Shown here: positions 60,406-64,000 of the stretch, in pieces
How the letters are laid out: each line of letters starts with the position of its first letter
Position numbering within the stretch: position 1 is the stretch's first letter
Source: an uncultured Acidocella sp.
GTDB taxonomy: Bacteria; Pseudomonadota; Alphaproteobacteria; Acetobacterales; Acetobacteraceae
NCBI RefSeq assembly: GCF_946222605.1
Contig: NZ_CAMIIE010000015.1
Location: 1-64,000, forward strand
DNA length: 64,000 bases
Direction: 5' to 3'
Notes under the pieces: model-generated
Database searches by the model: none
The model's input: only the letters and a program-made list of their open reading frames with translations
What the model was told of the DNA's origin: nothing
Made by a program: the position numbers and the translations under genes

Positions 60406-60767
60406 CCGTCCAGAGAAGCACCCCAGCTATCGCTTTCTTAACCGAGGCCGGGGCAAAGGTCGCACCACCCTTTTACCAACTTGGATCCTCGTCGAAATAT
60501 CCGTAAGGGGGCGCCGGCATGCGCAACGGACACTTCGTCCGCCAGCACAAAACGCTGCGCTGCTCGCCCGCTATGGTGGGCGGCCTCAGTGCGGCACAAT
60601 GGTGGAATGGAGGAGGTTGTGGGTGATTGATGCCCGCGCTCGGAACACGACGCCCGAGCGCCGGACTGAGATCACTAAAAAGGCGGCGGCGAAGCGGTGG
60701 GCGCGTGATTGGCCTCACGCTAACTTTAACTTGACTATTGCGGGCGACCTATCATATTGATAGCTAC
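60406..60767. other. 362-bp region without a supported gene
   Basis: One plus-strand frame (60383-60760) is open but starts within higA and resembles no family. Its last part (RTEITKKAAAKRWARD) looks like a short basic tail of the type found in small phage or plasmid proteins, so this may be a decayed gene. The last 37 bp contain the promoter/operator of the next operon. Confidence 0.45.
60731..60763 (+). promoter_or_regulatory. promoter with overlapping palindromic operator for the DUF4258 operon
   Basis: TTGACT (60731-60736), 17 bases, then ATATTG (60754-60759) match -35/-10 boxes. The perfect palindrome CTATCATATTGATAG (60749-60763) covers the -10 box. The toxin ATG is at 60768, so the mRNA would be almost leaderless. 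This suits autorepression by the antitoxin HTH protein. Confidence 0.6.
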
Positions 60768-61124
60768 ATGGCAGATGACAGCGATCCGGCGAGACCGCCA
60801 AAAGTTTTGGTCATGGTTCCGCGCCATGCGGACCTTGAACAAAGAATCCGTAGATTAGCTGTTAACAGCAGTAACATCATATGGACAAACCACTTCTGGG
60901 AGCGGGCAGAAGAGCGTGAGTTCACTACGTTAGATGCTCTTCGAATTCTTCGGGGAGGACATCTGTCTGACGAGGTCGTTCCTGGCAAATCCGCCGGAGA
61001 ATGGAAGTGTAAACTTGTTATGAAACTGAAAGGACGGCGAGAGGCTGGTGTAGTTGTGGTTGTCATTAACTGCTCCGGCCTACTGGTGAAAACGATTGAA
61101 TGGGAAGATTGGAAAGGACAATGA
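60768..61124 (+). CDS. DUF4258-type putative toxin
   Basis: 118 aa. The C-terminal two thirds fit DUF4258: NHFWERAEEREFTTLDALRILRGG and a final strand pair ending LLVKTIEWED. Members are related to MqsR/RelE-type interferases and stand beside HTH antitoxins. The N-terminal 40 residues are extra. Lower GC than the chromosome. ATG chosen 8 bp after the -10 box. Overlaps the antitoxin by 4 bp. Confidence 0.75.
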   Translation: MADDSDPARPPKVLVMVPRHADLEQRIRRLAVNSSNIIWTNHFWERAEEREFTTLDALRILRGGHLSDEVVPGKSAGEWKCKLVMKLKGRREAGVVVVVINCSGLLVKTIEWEDWKGQ

Positions 61125-61624
61125 CGAAGTTCATCCACAAAGGGGGCCAACCTTGTGAGCAACCGCTGCACTATAAGGGGTGTGGGCTGGACGACGTTTA
61201 TCTGGTGAATGGCTTTGATAGAAAGGAGGAAGGTTATGTCATTCATAACCAAGATGATCTCCACAAAGCCATTGGGTTGCATATAGTCACTGAACGAAAG
61301 GTGATTACCCCAAAAGAGTTGCGCTTTTTGCGCAATCTAATGGATAAAAGTCAGCGCGAACTTGGCGAAGTAATTGGACAATCCAGCCAGCAAGTTGCGC
61401 GATGGGAGAAAGGACAAAGTGAAATTCCGGGGCCTGCGGAACGTCTTATCCGCGTCTTGTTTATGTTAAGTACAATGCCGTTGGAAGAACGCGAGAAACT
61501 TCTTAAAGATGTTAGCGGCCGTCTCAAACAAATATCTCAAGTTGATGAGACAAGAACACCGAAAGCGACTTTCCGCTCTACCATCAAGGGCTGGAAAGAA
61601 GAAAAATTGACAATTGCCGCATAA
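61121..61624 (+). CDS. MqsA/HigA-like HTH antitoxin
   Basis: 167 aa. The N-terminal part contains two Cys (QPCEQPLHYKGC) in place of the CxxC zinc site of MqsA, so zinc binding is doubtful. The C-terminal XRE-type HTH reads FLRNLMDKSQRELGEVIGQSSQQVARWEKGQ. It is expected to neutralise the DUF4258 protein and bind the CTATCA palindrome. It ends before a clear terminator. Confidence 0.8.
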   Translation: MTKFIHKGGQPCEQPLHYKGCGLDDVYLVNGFDRKEEGYVIHNQDDLHKAIGLHIVTERKVITPKELRFLRNLMDKSQRELGEVIGQSSQQVARWEKGQSEIPGPAERLIRVLFMLSTMPLEEREKLLKDVSGRLKQISQVDETRTPKATFRSTIKGWKEEKLTIAA

Positions 61625-61645
61625 ATCAGTAATTATCTGATCTGG

Positions 61646-61670
61646 AGGGCGCCAACAGGGCGCCCTTTTT
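61646..61670 (+). terminator. intrinsic terminator of the DUF4258 operon
   Basis: AGGGCGCC and GGCGCCCT form an 8-bp stem around AACAG, followed by TTTT. It starts 22 bp after the antitoxin stop. Confidence 0.85.
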
Positions 61671-61716
61671 GTTACGAACATTTGTTCTTGACGATAAACA
61701 TAAAAGTTCATTCAAC

Positions 61717-61907
61717 ATGGGTATAAACAGATTCAGCATTGCCCAGCGCGCCAACTTCCTATTGATGCTTACAGAGGCCCTTCTATGCGCGCCGTGTCAC
61801 GGATCGCAGACGTAAGCACCAATACCGTGGCTAAGCCGCTGGCGGCCACAACTTGCGAAGCGTCCCACAATCAGATCATTTTCTATGTTCATTCCAAGCG
61901 CATATAG
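61717..61907 (+). pseudogene. frameshifted IS1-type transposase remnant
   Basis: The N-terminal part, MGINRFSIAQRANFLLMLTEA, and, after a frame change near 61778, MRAVSRIADVSTNTVAKPLA, together resemble the HTH of IS1-type transposases (pattern ...RAQIL..L.EG.S.RA.SR...VS.NTV.KLL.D.GE.C). The remainder of the gene is gone (stop at 61905). No terminal repeats were recognised. A decayed insertion within the element. The family is read by eye, so the confidence is moderate. Confidence 0.6.
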
Positions 61908-61926
61908 TGGATCCACAACGGAGCCA

Positions 61927-62238
61927 TCACTCGTCAAACACGCCTCTGCCTGAAGCCGTTAGCCATGGGTTCCGGTCATCCGACGCTGCGCTCGTCCCGG
62001 CCAATCGGTCAAGCCATGCGTCCAGATGCTCACGCAGCCAGACGCGGCGGCGCGGGCTTCCCCAGACCGGGGGCGGCGCGCCCGGCGTGCGCTCCACATC
62101 CATGCCGCAATAAGCTGTCGCCATATCGGCTCGCATACCTCGCGGCCAGTCGGGAAACGGACAAGGTTCTGCGACGGCAACAGAAATCGTGCGCGTCTCA
62201 TCCTCGCCGGCAGAGGAAGGAGGCGAACGTTTACTCAC
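61927..62238 (-). CDS. excisionase/AlpA-like small HTH protein
   Basis: 103 aa. The arrangement PFPDWPRGMRADMATAYCGM then RRRVWLREHLDAWLDRLAG resembles the winged HTH of AlpA/excisionase-type proteins (MxxxxAAxYLGVS ... WxxxxLDAWLD), though the middle helix is changed (DVERTPGAPPPVWGSP). Starts GTG 62238 and overlaps the XRE gene by 8 bp. It may direct excision together with the integrase. Confidence 0.6.
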   Translation of the reverse strand: MSKRSPPSSAGEDETRTISVAVAEPCPFPDWPRGMRADMATAYCGMDVERTPGAPPPVWGSPRRRVWLREHLDAWLDRLAGTSAASDDRNPWLTASGRGVFDE

Positions 62239-62506
62239 CGCTGTGCTTTTTCAGCCTCACCCCAGGCCCTTCGCCATTCTGCTCTATGAAGATGACGCCG
62301 GCAGTTTCTAAAGCCGCGCGGATAGCTTTTACCGTGCGTGGCCTGACTGCCTCTCCGCGCTCAAACCGCACGATTGTGTCGGTCGAGACACCTGAATGGT
62401 CAGATAACTCCCTCACGCCCAAACCCGTAGCGGTTCGAGCCATTTTGCACTGTATGGGAAGAATTTCTGAACCCTGTGCAGATTTATCTTGCAAATCATC
62501 CGACAT
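62231..62506 (-). CDS. XRE-family repressor-like regulator
   Basis: 91 aa. The HTH reads KMARTATGLGVRELSDHSGVSTDTIVRFERGE, and the C-terminal PRTVKAIRAALETAGVIFIEQNGEGPGVRLKK is common in small repressors on integrative elements. It is divergent from the gene at 62609, with a palindrome (62523-62540) between. It probably represses that transcription unit and itself. Confidence 0.85.
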   Translation of the reverse strand: MSDDLQDKSAQGSEILPIQCKMARTATGLGVRELSDHSGVSTDTIVRFERGEAVRPRTVKAIRAALETAGVIFIEQNGEGPGVRLKKHSGE

Positions 62507-62522
62507 GGTTTATTCTTAACAG

Positions 62523-62540
62523 TGTTCAGGTTTCTGAACA
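62523..62540. promoter_or_regulatory. palindromic operator in the divergent promoter region
   Basis: TGTTCAG-GTTT-CTGAACA has 7-bp exact arms. It lies 17 bp upstream of the XRE gene start and about 70 bp upstream of the next plus-strand gene. It is a probable target of the XRE protein. Confidence 0.6.
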
Positions 62541-62608
62541 ATGTAAATAATGGCCGAATGCAGAGCACCACCTCCGCACCCGGCCTAACCCCGAGCAAGG
62601 AGAGAGCC

Positions 62609-63073
62609 ATGCCCGAAGCTGCGCATACCCATACACCAACCCCGCTTGCCGCCATAGCCTCGGCTCGACCCCTGACGCCCCAGCCCTTCGGCGCGCCGTA
62701 CGATGCGTCCCTCCACGGGGCGAGGATCAAGCCGCCGGCGGCCTGCAGCGCCGTCTATGACTTCGATGGCAGCGCGTTCGGCGCCTTTGCCGAGAAACAC
62801 GGCATCCCGACCGACGCCCCGATCCCGCAACAGGCTTTCCGGCTCGTCAACGAAGCCTGGGCCATGGAGCGCGCGCCCATCAATCCGCGCGCCGACCTGA
62901 TTATGGCCCGCGACGAGCGCCGCGAAGCGCTTCTGGACGGCGCCCGCGCGGTGATTGCCCTGGAGGCGATCAACCGCTTCGAGGCCGCCAATACCCGCCT
63001 GGGCGTGGCGCTGCATGGCCTGGGCGAAGCGATCGCCGCCGCCCGGGCCGATCTGGGCCGCCGCGCCGCCTAA
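62609..63073 (+). CDS. hypothetical protein of the integrative element
   Basis: 154 aa. N-terminal Pro/Ala/Thr-rich segment (about 1-40), then a probably helical region with RLVNEAWAMERAPINPRADLIMARDERREALLDGARA and a C-terminal Ala-rich helix (ARADLGRRAA). AAGGAGAG precedes ATG 62609. No family was recognised. First gene of a run of four closely spaced genes. Confidence 0.55.
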   Translation: MPEAAHTHTPTPLAAIASARPLTPQPFGAPYDASLHGARIKPPAACSAVYDFDGSAFGAFAEKHGIPTDAPIPQQAFRLVNEAWAMERAPINPRADLIMARDERREALLDGARAVIALEAINRFEAANTRLGVALHGLGEAIAAARADLGRRAA

Positions 63074-63143
63074 TCCACTTCCCAGACATCAACCGATTTG
63101 GACGGCGCTCCTGGCATGCCCGGGGGCGCCGATGGAGAGACGC

Positions 63144-63569
63144 ATGCCGATTTCCAGCAAACACCATACCCAGACGAGCCGGCGCATAATGCTTGGTGCC
63201 GTGCCCTTGGCCGCTGCCGCCGCGGCGATGCCTGGCGTTACGCTAGGGCAGCTTGACCGGGATCGGGAGCTGATTGCCATCGCTGGCGAGGCCACCGCGC
63301 TGGTACGTAAGATCGATGCAGCCTACCCCCACAACGCCACCCTCGCGGAAGAGCGGGCATATGATGCCGAAATGGAGCCGCTGAACGCCCGCGTCGATGA
63401 GCTGGCCGAACGGATGGAAGGCATTCAGGCCACGGCCTTGCCCGGCATCCGTGCCCGAGCCCTGTATTTGATGGCCAAATATGAGCGCTTGCTGGCCAGC
63501 CAGGACACCCCTCTTGAGCGGCAACTCGCCGCGCTGCTGCGCGACCTGACGGCGGGAGGTGTGGCATGA
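63144..63569 (+). CDS. hypothetical protein with Tat-like N-terminus
   Basis: 141 aa. The N-terminus has a twin-arginine and hydrophobic stretch (SRRIMLGAVPLAAAAAAMPG) that could be a Tat or Sec signal, although the consensus (S/T)RRxFLK is loose. The rest is helical, acidic (LDRDRELIAIAGEATALVRKIDAAY). GGAGAG precedes ATG 63144; a longer frame from 62955 overlaps the previous gene and was rejected. Similar short proteins with this pattern are common on mobile elements of alphaproteobacteria, function unknown. Confidence 0.55.
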   Translation: MPISSKHHTQTSRRIMLGAVPLAAAAAAMPGVTLGQLDRDRELIAIAGEATALVRKIDAAYPHNATLAEERAYDAEMEPLNARVDELAERMEGIQATALPGIRARALYLMAKYERLLASQDTPLERQLAALLRDLTAGGVA

Positions 63570-63757
63570 GCCGTCGCAAGCAAGTCGAGGCGGTTTCTGC
63601 CCCTCTGCCGCCAGCGCTGCACACGAAGCTCCTCGGGCTTGGCGCCAGAATCATCACCGGTGACATCGGCGAGCTGGAGGCGCTCGATATTCTGGAAGCC
63701 GTGGCGCTGAATGCGCCGATGCGGAGCGCGCCAACCAAGGCGGGGAGAGCAGCATGA
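63566..63757 (+). CDS. 63-aa hypothetical protein
   Basis: Overlaps the preceding gene by ATGA and the next gene in the same way, so it belongs to one transcript. Sequence: basic start (MSRRKQVEAV), then LHTKLLGLGARIITGDIGEL and a helical end. No hydrophobic segment. Family unknown. Confidence 0.5.
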   Translation: MSRRKQVEAVSAPLPPALHTKLLGLGARIITGDIGELEALDILEAVALNAPMRSAPTKAGRAA

Positions 63758-64000
63758 ACGCCATGTTCCAAATTCCGCCGCAGCCCGATCTGCGCGCCTT
63801 CATCGTCTACGATCGTGTGCCGGATGGATGTTTGGTCCATCAGGTGACAGACGACGTTTCGGAGCCGCTGCTGCACGAAGGTGAGCGGATCATTGTCGAC
63901 GCCGCGGACCGGGTACCGATGCCGGGCGAGTTGTTCTTGATCGAGTATGGGAGCGCCCCACGCCCGCGGCGCCGCATCGTACAGCTCATCTTTCGGACCA
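63754..64000 (+). CDS. 5' part of a gene of unknown function, cut by the window end
   Basis: 82 codons visible, open to the end. The region GERIIVDAADRVPMPGELFLIEYG resembles the core of S24/LexA-type peptidase folds (GD..V.VD.....PG.LFL), but no Ser-Lys dyad is visible in this part. Start overlaps the previous stop (ATGA). Full sequence is needed. Confidence 0.5.
   Translation, partial: MNAMFQIPPQPDLRAFIVYDRVPDGCLVHQVTDDVSEPLLHEGERIIVDAADRVPMPGELFLIEYGSAPRPRRRIVQLIFRT

Larger units (their letters stand above)
58269..64000 (+). mobile_element. integrative element (left part, continues beyond the window)
   Basis: Contains a P4-type tyrosine integrase with arm-type repeats, two toxin-antitoxin systems, an IS remnant, an excisionase-like gene, an XRE repressor and a run of short genes of unknown function. 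Base composition shifts (lower GC from about 60.75 to 61.75 kb). The left end is set here at the first repeated GTCCA site; attL itself was not recognised, and no tRNA gene abuts it. Confidence 0.75.

Noticed and set aside
60383..60760. 125-codon frame after higA as a gene
   Set aside because: Starts inside higA, has no ribosome site, and overlaps the promoter of the next operon; treated as a possible remnant.

Overview
The window looks like a chromosomal segment of a GC-rich alphaproteobacterium, most likely a member of the Acetobacteraceae. This rests on codon bias, on a Hint-domain repeat protein with a C-terminal GWA-type domain, on the TamA/TamB and PssA/Psd types, and on a soxBDAG-purU-folD cluster. 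Family-level placement is inference, and no rRNA or tRNA gene was seen.

Layout. 1-8.7 kb: a 110-bp MITE-like element, a LOG-family hydrolase, a LysM protein, the phosphatidylethanolamine genes psd-pssA, a 925-aa-class Hint repeat protein, then on the minus strand a 62-aa membrane protein and a tandem-GNAT acetyltransferase behind what looks like a leader-peptide/terminator attenuator, and an SDR. 8.7-20.4 kb: prfC, a DUF2079 membrane protein, a nested pair of 104-bp mobile repeats, tamA-tamB, rarA with an rluC/D-type pseudouridine synthase. 20.6-28.2 kb: a transglutaminase-like protein with two versions of the circularly permuted ATP-grasp/alpha-E module (one fused, one split) and a GT39-like glycosyltransferase. 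28.5-34.4 kb: ferredoxin-NADP reductase, P-II, an unrecognised 649-aa PLP-fold protein and a 796-aa Asn/Ser/Gly-rich RTX-like protein. 34.8-37.9 kb: a PduO-type adenosyltransferase, a PP2C-like/Ser-Thr kinase fusion and a metallophosphoesterase, all overlapping. 38-46.2 kb: heterotetrameric sarcosine oxidase soxBDAG, purU, folD, an XRE-cupin regulator and tenA. 46.3-58.1 kb: MbfA-type iron exporter, a three-gene TPR/sulfotransferase/glycosyltransferase run, two MFS transporters, an alpha/beta-hydrolase, a LysR regulator, a YkuD-like transpeptidase and a lipoprotein.

58.3-64.0 kb is an integrative element that runs off the window: tyrosine integrase with arm-type repeats, a higBA toxin-antitoxin pair with two operators, a DUF4258 toxin/HTH antitoxin pair with its own palindromic operator, a frameshifted IS1-type transposase remnant, an excisionase-like gene and XRE repressor divergent from a run of short unknown genes.

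Genes that plausibly work together: psd+pssA (phosphatidylethanolamine); tamA+tamB (outer-membrane assembly); soxBDAG, folD and purU (sarcosine methyl group to methylene-THF, formyl-THF and formate); the ATP-grasp/alpha-E/transglutaminase set (probable peptide or amide chemistry, function unknown); and the TPR-sulfotransferase set (probable surface modification). The window also carries three classes of small repeats: an IS5/IS1031-like MITE, a TA-flanked 104-bp double-hairpin element caught inserted into another copy of itself, and a GCCGCT-A/T-AGCGGC hairpin family located at gene ends.
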